Shown here one piece after another: positions 17,944 to 25,412 of a DNA stretch of 25,412 bases; positions within the stretch are counted from its first letter, which is position 1; each line of letters opens with the position of its first letter. Origin of the DNA: Hypsibius dujardini (lineage: Eukaryota > Tardigrada > Eutardigrada > Parachela > Hypsibiidae); assembly GCA_001579985.1 (NCBI GenBank), contig LRSR01002765.1:1-25412 (forward strand), in the 5' to 3' direction. Under the pieces are notes generated by a model, which did no database searches, was not told where the DNA came from, and worked only from the letters and a program-made list of their open reading frames with translations. The position numbers were made by a program, and so were the translations under genes.

Positions 17944-19616
17944 ACAGACAGACAGTCAGTCAGTCAGACAGACAGACAGATAGACAGACAGAGGCATAGA
18001 CAGGCAGGCAGACAGACAGACAGACAGAAAGACAGACAGACAAGCAGGCAAACAGACAGACAGTCAGACAGGCAGTCAGATAGTCAGACAGACAAGCAGC
18101 AAATTATTAAGTCAGTTCGAATGAAAATCCATACCGGCCAGAAGACGCCCCACACCTCCGCCGCCCTCCATTTCATCATCATCTTCCCCATCCGACTCAT
18201 CGTCCATGTCGTCATCCCCACCCTCCATCGTGACTCCCTCCCCAAACACCACCCGCCGACGCTTCCTGCCGTCCGAGTCCTCCACCACCTCCTGGCGCTT
18301 GGTGGACAGCAGCCGGTTGTTCGCGTCAAACTCCTCCCCCGTCACCGCCTTCCCACCGGCCAGCAGCGTAAACTCCGCCGCCTTCAAATTCTCATCCAAC
18401 ATAGCGTCCGATTCCTGGAAGAAACACTGTTAACTTTGAGCCACACGGTCGCATTCAAATGTAGAATAAAATAAAGTTCAAAGCAAACTTCCTATCTGCC
18501 AGAGAAAAAAATGTCAATTGCATTTTTTTAAAGTTAAATACATTAATATGCATAATTTTATTTTGAAATATAAGTACTGTAAGGGTGTGGTTTTCAATAT
18601 GAAGCGCTGACTTGTATTTTTTGCGATTTTAAAATAAAGTAATATTTGTTTTATTCAAAATCACCAGACGGTCTTGAGAAAATGTAAAAATATCTCTGAA
18701 ATGTTTAAAGGGCATTTACCTTGAAAGTGTCCAGCAGTTGCTCAAAGGCCGTCGGTTTCCGAGGACGCTCCAAGGCGCGCTCCGGTTTGGCGGTGCGATG
18801 GTGGTGACTGCCGCCGAGGTTGATGTAAATAGCGTCCTTGTCGTACTGCACGCCGCCCAGTCCGGAGAAGGGTGCGTAGACGAGTTTCTCCTTTTCATTA
18901 AGGGAGCGCTTCTTCTCGCTGTCTGGCAGTGGGCAGGGATCCTCGAGCAGAGTCACTTCGTCCATCATGTGGTCCCCGCAGCCTGAAAGGGGAGTTCATT
19001 AAACAGAGGCACGGTAAATGATCAATCGATCAATCAATGGATTAGTCAGTCAGTAACCAAATCAATCAATCGATGAATCAGTCAGTCAGTAACCAAATCA
19101 ATCAATCAATGAAGATTCGAAAATCAAAACGGACCAAGACCGAGAAGATAAAAGCAAGGCTGGGGATTAGAACATATATGAAAGAGAAGGGAGTGAGACA
19201 GACCAGATTGTAGACAAACAAAACATACAGCCTAACGTGAATCTAGACACAGAATCAAACAGACAGACAGACCGATTCCCAACTACTCAGAATCAGACAC
19301 GCAGATCCTTAAACCCAATACAGAAAAAATCTGACAGGCAGACAAAGATTCAACAAAAATTGAGTAACCAATGGGCGTTGAGGCTAACAGAACCAAACAG
19401 ACAGGACGTTCAGTCAGTAACTGAATCCAATGACGCAGAGATCAAATAAGCAGACATTGTAAAACGAAAACAAAGTGTCAGGGCAGACGTAACTCTAGAC
19501 ATAAATTCGAACAGGCAGAAATATTGTTTTACAAGGATTCGAGCAGACAGACAGACAGTTAATAGATCATCTACTGACAGAAGGTCAAACACGTAGGCAA
19601 GCAAACAGGCAAACAA

Positions 19617-19677
<61 letters not shown>

Positions 19678-21675
19678 TAGATAGACAGACAAACAGACAG
19701 ACAAACAGACAAACAGACAGATAGACAGATGGATAGACAAACAGGCAGATAGACAAAAAACCGAAGAGTAAGCAGATCGCTAATCAGACAGACAACAAGT
19801 TGCATACCGGCAATGTGAGCCCACTGCTTCTCTTTCAAATGCGCTCCCCGGACAAATCCATACAGACACACTTCCCGGTCCTGTTTCGGGTGCATCCGTA
19901 TCTGCTCAGGGTCCGTCACATCCTCCATGCGGTCCACCAACAGATAGGGATGGGCCGCGCGCCACTGCAGTGGCCGATTCTTCAACGCAGAAATTCCGAC
20001 GTACCGGCTGAGGTTCTTCACGTCGCGACGCATGTATTCACCGTTCTTTTGGCCGGAGATGTAGAAGAGTTTGGCGCCCTGGTAGATTTCCGTCCAGAAA
20101 CGCTGTTTGAGCCGCTTCTTTGTCTTCTGCATGGCTTTGCTCTCGCGAAAGAGATCCAAATGTGTGAGGACGCCGATGATTTTTGGAAATCCATGAACCT
20201 AAAAGAAAATGAAAAATGAACATCAATCTAACTTCCTGAACTTGTAAGAAATAGACATGTCTTATGTTGTGACAGACATTCAGTAGCAAAAAAATCACAA
20301 CAAGCAGCCAACCAATCGATCAATCTATAGCCACAATGAACAATCAACAGAAACTGATTTCGCAATCGGTAAAAAAATTCAGCTGATCAGGCAATCAAGC
20401 ATTGAATCTACATTGAATCAGCTGTTAGACCAGTCAACCAATCAACCAATCAATTGATGAATCAGCTGTTTGACCAATCAACCAATCAACTGATGAATCA
20501 GCTGTCAGGCCAATCAACCAATCAACTATCCACTGTTCATGCACACTGACCTGGCAGATGTTCAGAAACTCAAATGTCTCCATCTCGAAGCCGAACTTGG
20601 CGTCCACCAGCAGCAGAATTAAGTCCGCACACTTGGCCACGTCGATCATCGCGTTGATGTCGTTGTTACACTCAATGAGCGTGACTCTCCGCTTCTTCCC
20701 CGACACGATGGTCACCGGGCCCCGCACATTGTGCACCGAATTCCTCGTGAGACTCTTTATCAATCCCTCCAGCAGCGTGGTCTTCCCGACCTTCGGCGGC
20801 CCGACAATGGCCACCACAAACGGTGGCGGCAGATCCGGCGTCCGGTCAACCTATTCATATTATATTTTAAATAAAATTGAATTAAATTTAGCATAAAATT
20901 ATTATTTATATTTTAAATAAAATGTAACTAAATTTAGCATAAAATTATTATTTATATTTTAAATAAAACTGAACTAAATTTAGCATAAAATTATTATTTA
21001 TATTTTAAATAAAAAATAAAGATATCTATAGTAAAAAATGTATCTAAAGCTCAAGACTAACTCAAAATATGTTTATATACTAACTGAAATTATCTCATAT
21101 AAATTTAAATAATCACAATATTGAAAGTCGACGTTTTCGTGGCGCACACTGACTGTTTCAGTGAAACAAATGCGCTTCTATCTTTTAGTCAATCAGTCAA
21201 TCCATCAATCAAATCCTGATGATAACCTCAGCCGAAATATACAAGCCAATCAACCAATCAATCATCTACGGTAATGCCATACACACCTCGGGGATAATTC
21301 AAGCCAATCAACCAATCAACCACCTACGGTAATGCCATACACACCTATGGGATAATACAGGCCAATCAACCAATCAACCACCTACGGTAATGCCATACAC
21401 ACCTCGGGGATACGAGTGCGCTTCTCGGTGATGTCGGCGGTTCGCCGACCGATCCGTTCGGCTTTCTGGGGATTCTGAATGGCGAACGCCTTGGGGTTGC
21501 GCTCCTTCGCGGAGAGGGCATCTTTTTGTTTGCGGAGGGCCGGGTCGGTTTTCAGACGGGAGCCTTCTTTCTTGTCGGCTTTGCGGCCGGACTTGGATTT
21601 ACGGTGGTTCTTGTGTGATTCGTCCGCTGATGTCGATGCACCGGCTGCGGGGGTCTTAGCTTTCTTCCCGTCCAT
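14517..21675 (-). CDS. BMS1: Ribosome biogenesis GTPase BMS1
   Basis: Essential nucleolar GTPase of the small-subunit processome, which recruits RCL1 to pre-40S particles. Exons in transcript order: 21675-21403, 20850-20551, 20198-19808, 18982-18720, 18414-18135, 17849-17329, 17003-16659, 16425-16128, 15854-15310 and 14822-14517. All are GT-AG and in phase, giving 1173 aa (human 1282). Basic N-terminus; VDRTP; P-loop GPPKVGKT at 108-115; [28 protein letters not shown]; the BMS1-type THLD at 203-206 in place of NKxD. AARP2CN region about 230-310 ([27 protein letters not shown]). An Asp/Glu-rich linker of about 350 aa is followed by the conserved C-terminal half: [66 protein letters not shown] and [20 protein letters not shown], ending in a Lys-rich coiled tail. 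The start sits in GCCGCCGCCATCATGG, with no earlier in-frame ATG nearby. Confidence 0.97.
14850..14998. repeat. (CAGA/CAGG)n microsatellite in BMS1 intron 9
   Basis: CAGACAGG-type tetranucleotides reading CTGT/CCTG on the BMS1 sense strand, close to the acceptor of the last exon (14822). Degenerate CAGA/TAGA sequence continues to about 15250. Confidence 0.9.
15918..16083. repeat. (CTGC/CTGT)n microsatellite in BMS1 intron 8
   Basis: CTGCCTGC then CTGTCTGT on the plus strand, so antisense to BMS1. This is one of only two introns in the window where the tract has this orientation. Confidence 0.9.
16485..16625. repeat. 32-bp minisatellite in BMS1 intron 7
   Basis: A unit containing CAAAGACGTCAGTCA plus CAGACAGA repeats with 32-bp spacing (GACGTCAGTCA at 16502, 16534, 16566 and 16598). 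A tetranucleotide tract has been re-amplified here as a longer unit. Intron 7 spans 16426-16658. Confidence 0.9.
17057..17152. repeat. (CTGT)n followed by inverted CAGA tract in BMS1 intron 6
   Basis: CTGT tetranucleotides to about 17117 (antisense to BMS1), then CAAGCAAGCAGAGAGACAGACAGA, so the transcript could form a hairpin. Intron 6 spans 17004-17328. Confidence 0.85.
17899..18100. repeat. (CAGG)n(CAGA)n microsatellite in BMS1 intron 5
   Basis: A pure CAGG run (about 17902-17942) followed by CAGA/CAGT tetranucleotides, reading CCTG then CTGT types on the BMS1 sense strand. It fills most of the 285-bp intron 17850-18134. Confidence 0.95.
18415..18719. other. BMS1 intron 4, AT-rich, without tetranucleotide repeats
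   Basis: A 305-bp AT-rich intron lacking both repeat families. TACTGTAAGGG near 18574 resembles the start of the TA-flanked elements, but no matching inverted end was found. Confidence 0.6.
19021..19760. repeat. ATCA tract and long CAGA microsatellite in BMS1 intron 3
   Basis: ATCAATCA/GTCAGTCA units at about 19021-19110, then degenerate CAGA sequence, then a pure CAGA run at about 19617-19680 and mixed CAGA/CAAA to 19757. Both read TTGAT and CTGT on the BMS1 sense strand. Intron 3 spans 18983-19807. Confidence 0.9.
20290..20530. repeat. CAATCAACCAATCAA-type repeats in BMS1 intron 2
   Basis: Loose repeats of ACCAATCAACCAATCAACTG and GATGAATCAGCTGT units, at least three copies between 20390 and 20530, on the plus strand. 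Confidence 0.75.
20861..21016. repeat. 46-bp AT-rich tandem repeat at the 3' end of BMS1 intron 1
   Basis: A unit containing AAATTTAGCATAAAATTATT starts at 20884, 20930 and 20976 with constant 46-bp spacing. The array ends only about 10 bp from the exon 2 acceptor (20850), so it lies where the branch point and polypyrimidine tract should be. Confidence 0.9.
21245..21414. repeat. 58-bp tandem repeat that includes a BMS1 splice donor
   Basis: Three copies start with GCCAATCAACCAATCAA at 21245, 21303 and 21361. Each contains CTACGGTAATGCCATACACA followed by the exon-end sequence. On the minus strand the third copy is the real junction, TATCCCCGAG then GTGTGTATGG at 21403/21402. Copies one and two carry TATCCCCGAG and TATCCCATAG before the same donor sequence. 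Confidence 0.92.
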
Positions 21676-22268
21676 GATGGCGGCGGCCGTGGGAAATGTA
21701 ATCCAAATTTCAAGCAGCGAACAAATAGGGAATGAAAATATAAAATAAAGTTGTTCTGTCTGTAGTGCTTGCAAGTTGTAAATGCTTGACGGTCTCAGAT
21801 ATCTGATTGACACTTGAAAAAAGTCCCCAAGCAAGTGTTAGCCATCAATCAATCAATCGACGTGGAGCTTAATAATAATAACCACACCTGAAGTCTTAAG
21901 CGACAGGAACAAAGCTTTAAGCAACACGAACATAACTGGCCCAAAAGTGGCATCAATCAACCAATCGACGCAGACAAAAAGCTGAAGAACTCTTATGCAT
22001 TATCACAACCCTTTATAGGAACAAAACCCCTTAAGCAACGCGAACAAGCAAAGCCTAAAAATGGAACAGGTTGAGAAAATCGAACAATTCCCACCCGTCA
22101 TCCCGTTTTTTAAATACCTCTGGCTGTGGCATCTCTGCATTTTTTCTTGTTGACATAATGCTTTTGTGTTTTAGCCGTCGGTTTCGAATCACATCGCGTG
22201 CATTTTGAGAGTGAGCAACGCTCTAGCGAGAAACCAGCCGCGCATTTTGTCCGAGCCCTCCTTTCACG
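21676..22268. promoter_or_regulatory. Divergent intergenic promoter region of BMS1 and VPS29
   Basis: 593 bp separate the two start codons. Three copies of a CTTAAGCRACRSGAACA-like motif occur at about 21895, 21916 and 22030, and ATCAATCA tracts lie near 21844 and 21951. No TATA box was assigned. Confidence 0.45.
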
Positions 22269-23999
22269 ATGGTGAGTTGCCTCTGGCTGCGGTCGCTTGA
22301 TTGGTTGATTTGCTTGAAAAGATTGCCTCCTCTTTTTTTCGCGTCGCCTCGTAGCTCGTCCTTGTGATCGGTGACTTCCACATTCCCTTCCGCGCCTCCG
22401 GCCTGCCAGCGCAATTTAAAAAGCTTCTCGTGCCGGGAAAAATTCAGCACATCATCTGCACCGGGAATCTGTGCACGAAGGAGACGCTGGACTACTTGCG
22501 CAGCCTCGCGGGTGATGTCCACGTTGTGCGCGGCGATTTTGACGAGGTATTTCTCTTCTCTTTTGCTGCAGCAGATCATCGATGGGGTTTGATTTGATTT
22601 TTAATCAGTCAATGGCAGTCGTGACAAATTGAGGCCTGAAGTCTGGAAGGGAATGCAATTTACGCTTAAATATTTCGAATTCCGATCAATCAATCAATCA
22701 ATCAATCAATGGCATCAATCAATGAAGGGCTTCACTCAAGCAATCAATCAATGAAGGGCATCACTCAATCAAGCAATCAATCAATGAAGGGCATCACTCA
22801 ATCAAGCAATCAATCAATGAAGGGCATCACTCAATCAAGCAATCAATCGATGTCAACTCTGGCGTAACCAAATTTCTATAAAATATGATGCTAATAATAT
22901 AATCATAAAAATAAGTAAATTTTATTTTATTTAAATATATATATAACTATTATGAATTTTAAATTTAGATAAAATGAATAAATGTTTGGATTTTACGTAA
23001 AAATTTAGAATAGATACAAATTTGCAGACGAATTAATTGAAATGGAAAACTATTTTAATTACAAGTATATTATATTTGAAATCATTTCTTAAGCATTTTA
23101 AAACATTTTAGAATCTCATTGTTGATTTTTGTTGATTTCCTTTGATGGATTTGTTGAAATTGTTTTGCGGGATGTTTCCTTGCGGGAGCTTATCCGGATC
23201 ACGTCCTGGTTTGTATTGACAATGTGGGCTAATAGTAAAAGCTTTTTAGGGTTTGAACTATCCGGACCAGAAGGTGGTGACCGTCGGTCAGTTTCGCATC
23301 GGACTCTGTCACGGCCATCAAATCGTTCCATGGGGTGATGTTGAGAGCCTCGGAAGTCTGCAGCGCCAGTTGGATGTGGACGTCTTGATCACCGGCCACA
23401 CGCACCACTTTGAAAGCTTGAATCGCGATGGGAAACTCTTCCTCAATCCCGGCACGGCCACTGGAGCCTGGACCGGACTGAAAACGTGAGTGACCTTTGA
23501 GGTCCTTAAAATCAGCGTCGCCATGATCGTCTCTGCTTGATAGTCTCTTGATCTCTTCCCTATCAGTCTCGCCTCTCGACTTGCATGTCTTGTCTATCGG
23601 TCTGTCTGCCTGTCTGCCTGTTGGTCTATTTGTCTGTCTGTCTGTTTATCTGTCTAGCTGTCTGTCTCTCCATCTGCCTGTCTGCCTGCCTGCCTGTCGG
23701 TCTGTCTGCCTGCCTGCCTGCCTGCCTGCCTGTCTGCCTGTCTGTCTGTCTGGCTGTCTGTCTGGCTGTCTGTCTGTCTGCCTACCTGCCTGTCTGTCTG
23801 TCTGTCTGGCTGTCTGTCTGGCTGTCTGGCTGTCTGTTTACCTTTCTCTTTTTGTCTCAGATTTCTCATGTATTTTAGGGAGGTTCATCCGTCGTTTGCT
23901 CTCCTCGACATTCAGTCGACGACGATTGTTATTTACATTTACCAACTCATTGGCGATGAGGTCAAGGTGGAGCGAGAGGAGTTCCGGAAGCCAGCTTAG
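22269..23999 (+). CDS. VPS29: Retromer subunit VPS29
   Basis: Scaffold of the retromer complex (with VPS35 and VPS26) for endosome-to-Golgi and plasma-membrane recycling. Exons 22269-22271, 22355-22546, 23250-23485 and 23879-23999, all GT-AG and in phase, give 183 aa (human 182). The first coding exon is the ATG alone, followed at once by GTGAGT; the protein then reads [11 protein letters not shown]. The metallophosphoesterase fold is complete with family positions D8, H10, N39, D62, H86, H115 and H117 ([33 protein letters not shown]). N39 and F63 match the non-catalytic, scaffold form of the family. The C-terminus is [19 protein letters not shown]. Intron 2 (703 bp) carries a 33-bp minisatellite, and intron 3 (393 bp) a CTGT microsatellite. 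Confidence 0.97.
22680..22855. repeat. 33-bp minisatellite in VPS29 intron 2
   Basis: A unit CAATCAATCAATGAAGGGCA plus TCACTCAATCAAG starts at 22741, 22774 and 22807 and partially at 22840. It is preceded by a pure (ATCA)n run at 22685-22710, from which the longer unit probably grew. The rest of the intron (22860-23245) is AT-rich. Confidence 0.92.
23600..23845. repeat. (CTGT/CTGC)n microsatellite in VPS29 intron 3
   Basis: CTGT, CTGC and CTGG tetranucleotides on the sense strand, ending about 35 bp before the exon 4 acceptor (23879). Confidence 0.95.
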
Positions 24000-24084
24000 A
24001 GTTCGTATCGCCAGCTTGTAATCTGTACTACGATTGGAATGAACACACATTTCCCTCACACCCGTGATTACTGCCTCGCTGTTT

Positions 24085-24090
24085 TTTATT
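24085..24090 (-). terminator. Candidate polyadenylation signal of the minus-strand gene
   Basis: AATAAA on the minus strand about 205 bp beyond the stop at 24295. It lies upstream of the VPS29 candidate signal at 24207, so the two 3' UTRs may overlap. Confidence 0.4.
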
Positions 24091-24206
24091 CTCCTCAAGG
24101 ATGCTTGTTTTATTCCATTTCATTTTACCACCTACATGTCCCTTATCCAACGGTCAGAAAAGATTGGAAAAGAAACATCCACTTCCAAGACGCCTATCAA
24201 AACGAA

Positions 24207-24212
24207 AATAAA
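24207..24212 (+). terminator. Candidate polyadenylation signal of VPS29
   Basis: AATAAA 208 bp after the VPS29 stop codon, in an A-rich context that makes chance occurrence possible. Confidence 0.4.
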
Positions 24213-24294
24213 ATTCGAAAAATTCGAGAAAATGAAGGAAAAAATTGCTGCGAAAAAAAACCACACGCAAAAAACAGCCAGACAAAATTTCCAG

Positions 24295-25412
24295 TCAATA
24301 GCGCAAATGATCCAATTTGGCTTTTGGAGTTCCCTGAAGATGGCCGCCACCATGATGCACATCTCCATGTTCGCTCTTCGCCATGTTCGCTTGACCGTCA
24401 CTGTTCTCCCGCGATCCCGCCGCATCCGCAGCGCCCTCTTCCGTGACGGTAAACAGCGCATCATAATCAGTCGTGCCCTCTTCGAAGTTGATCTTGGCGA
24501 ACCGCTGCTGGATCTCGCGACGTGCCGCGTGCGGATCCGCCCGGTCCGCCGAATGAGATCGCGCACTGGCCGGCGGCTGTTCCTTTTTTCTCCGCCCGAA
24601 AAAGGAACCGGAACCGGAGGAGCTGCTGCTGTTGCGGTTGTCCAGAGAGGAATGCGAACGCGGCGGATCGTGATGCGAGCCGCGAGCAGTCTGTTGGGAA
24701 CTCGCGGAACGGAAGTCCATCGAAGACTGAGGTCGCTGCTCGAATTCGCCGCCGAAGTGGGAGGAGCTTTGCTGCCGGCTGAAGTTGTTGAAGCTGCGGG
24801 AAGTTGCGCCTAATTTTGTTCCAAAAACAGATCATCATTTCAGAAATACTTGAAACGATCAAAAGACTCGGTTCTTGATTTGATTTTCGATACTAAACGA
24901 AATATGATTTTACTTCATTTTGAAATCAAAAATACAAATCCAAAAATTCACGCCGCGTTTTTAGTTGTTTTATTTATTATTATTTTTATTCCCAGAAAAA
25001 TGGTTGTTTTATTTTTTTTTTTTTTCCGGGCGCAAATAAACTCGACGGTAAAATTGCAATTTGTTTCATTTTGTGTACTCGGCATTTAGCTGAGCTCGAA
25101 CCTCCGTTGTTGCTTGATGACGTGCTGAAGAGGTCGCCAGGTGCCGCCGCGTCGCGGATGAGGTTCTTCCGGTCGAAGAAGGTCTCCAGGTTCCGATACA
25201 TCGAACGGGCCAACGGATCCTGGAGAAACAGCAACTTTTTCTTAGCGTTGGGCGGAGCGTCGGAGTAAGGGTCGTCATCGTCGTCGTCGTCGATGTAGCC
25301 GCTATTGACGCTTTGGCTTCGGTAACGGCGGTTGTTCCGTGGTGTCTCACCGACTTGGAGCGTTTCGTACTTCTCGCTCAGCGAGGAGTCGAACAATCGC
25401 TCTTTGAATGCC
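24295..25412 (-). CDS. C-terminal part of an unrecognised Ser/Asp-rich protein
   Basis: Partial gene entering from beyond the window. Two exons: 25412-25102 and 24809-24295 (stop TGA at 24297-24295), joined in phase by a 292-bp GT-AG intron (donor after AACAACGGAG, acceptor AAATTAG), giving about 274 residues. I do not recognise the family. The first exon has YIDDDDDDDPYSDAPP, KKKLLFLQDPLARSMYRNLE and TFFDRKNLIRD, which look like a short structured or linear motif. The second exon is Ser/Arg/Gln-rich and probably disordered, with FFGRRKKEQPP, RREIQQRFAKINFEEG and TTDYDALFTV. It uses GC-rich codons unlike the AT-rich intron, which supports real coding. Convergent with VPS29, 295 bp between stops. 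Confidence 0.55.

Noticed and set aside
18570-18600. TACTGTAAGGG in BMS1 intron 4 as a further MITE end
   Set aside because: No complementary end flanked by TA was found nearby, and similarity to the CTGTA ends stops after a few bases.
21245-22855. Regularly spaced repeats that could be mistaken for a CRISPR array
   Set aside because: The 58-bp and 33-bp units are contiguous tandem copies without unique spacers, lie in introns, and the genome is eukaryotic.
24064-24813. A 249-codon plus-strand frame opposite the last gene
   Set aside because: It is the antisense of the GC-rich minus-strand exon 24809-24295, begins in an untranslated AT-rich stretch and has no recognisable similarity; the minus-strand reading joins in phase to a second exon.

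Overview
The window is nuclear DNA from an animal with a compact, intron-rich genome. Split genes with GT-AG introns, the standard genetic code, animal-type protein families and introns mostly of 70-1450 bp all point that way. Seven loci sit in about 25 kb, and I worked out exon structures by matching reading frame, splice signals and remembered family sequences. I cannot name the species. One free-living lineage worth testing is the tardigrades, because the ECI2-like enzyme here lacks a peroxisomal C-terminus, but that is only a hypothesis.

Layout. 1-1520: (TCCG)n microsatellite, AT-rich DNA and a 182-bp tandem duplication just upstream of the first gene. 1521-4625 (+): ECI2-like acyl-CoA-binding/enoyl-CoA isomerase, 8 exons, 387 aa. 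4626-5650: 3' flank with a small TA-flanked inverted-repeat element. 5651-10040 (-): RAD9, the 9-1-1 checkpoint clamp subunit, 8 exons, 382 aa, with two more TA-flanked MITE-like elements in its introns. 10041-10800: divergent promoter region. 10801-12235 (+): BTF3/NAC-beta, 2 exons, 176 aa. 12236-13234: simple repeats, no gene seen. 13235-14270 (+): broken MITD1 remnant without its MIT domain. 14517-21675 (-): BMS1 ribosome-biogenesis GTPase, 10 exons, 1173 aa. 21676-22268: second divergent promoter region. 22269-23999 (+): VPS29 retromer subunit, 4 exons, 183 aa, whose first coding exon is only the ATG. 24295-25412 (-): C-terminal part of an unrecognised Ser/Asp-rich protein running off the window.

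The genes are unrelated housekeeping functions (lipid oxidation, DNA-damage checkpoint, nascent-chain binding, ribosome assembly, endosomal sorting). They are packed as divergent pairs (RAD9/BTF3, BMS1/VPS29) and convergent pairs (ECI2/RAD9, MITD1 remnant/BMS1, VPS29/last gene). I see no new multi-gene system.

What stands out is the repeat landscape. (CTGT/CCTG)n tetranucleotides fill many introns, mostly in one orientation relative to transcription, and a second (TTGA)n family occupies others. Three MITE-like elements are present, two with related ends, one lying 5 bp inside a RAD9 splice donor. A BMS1 splice donor has been copied in tandem three times.
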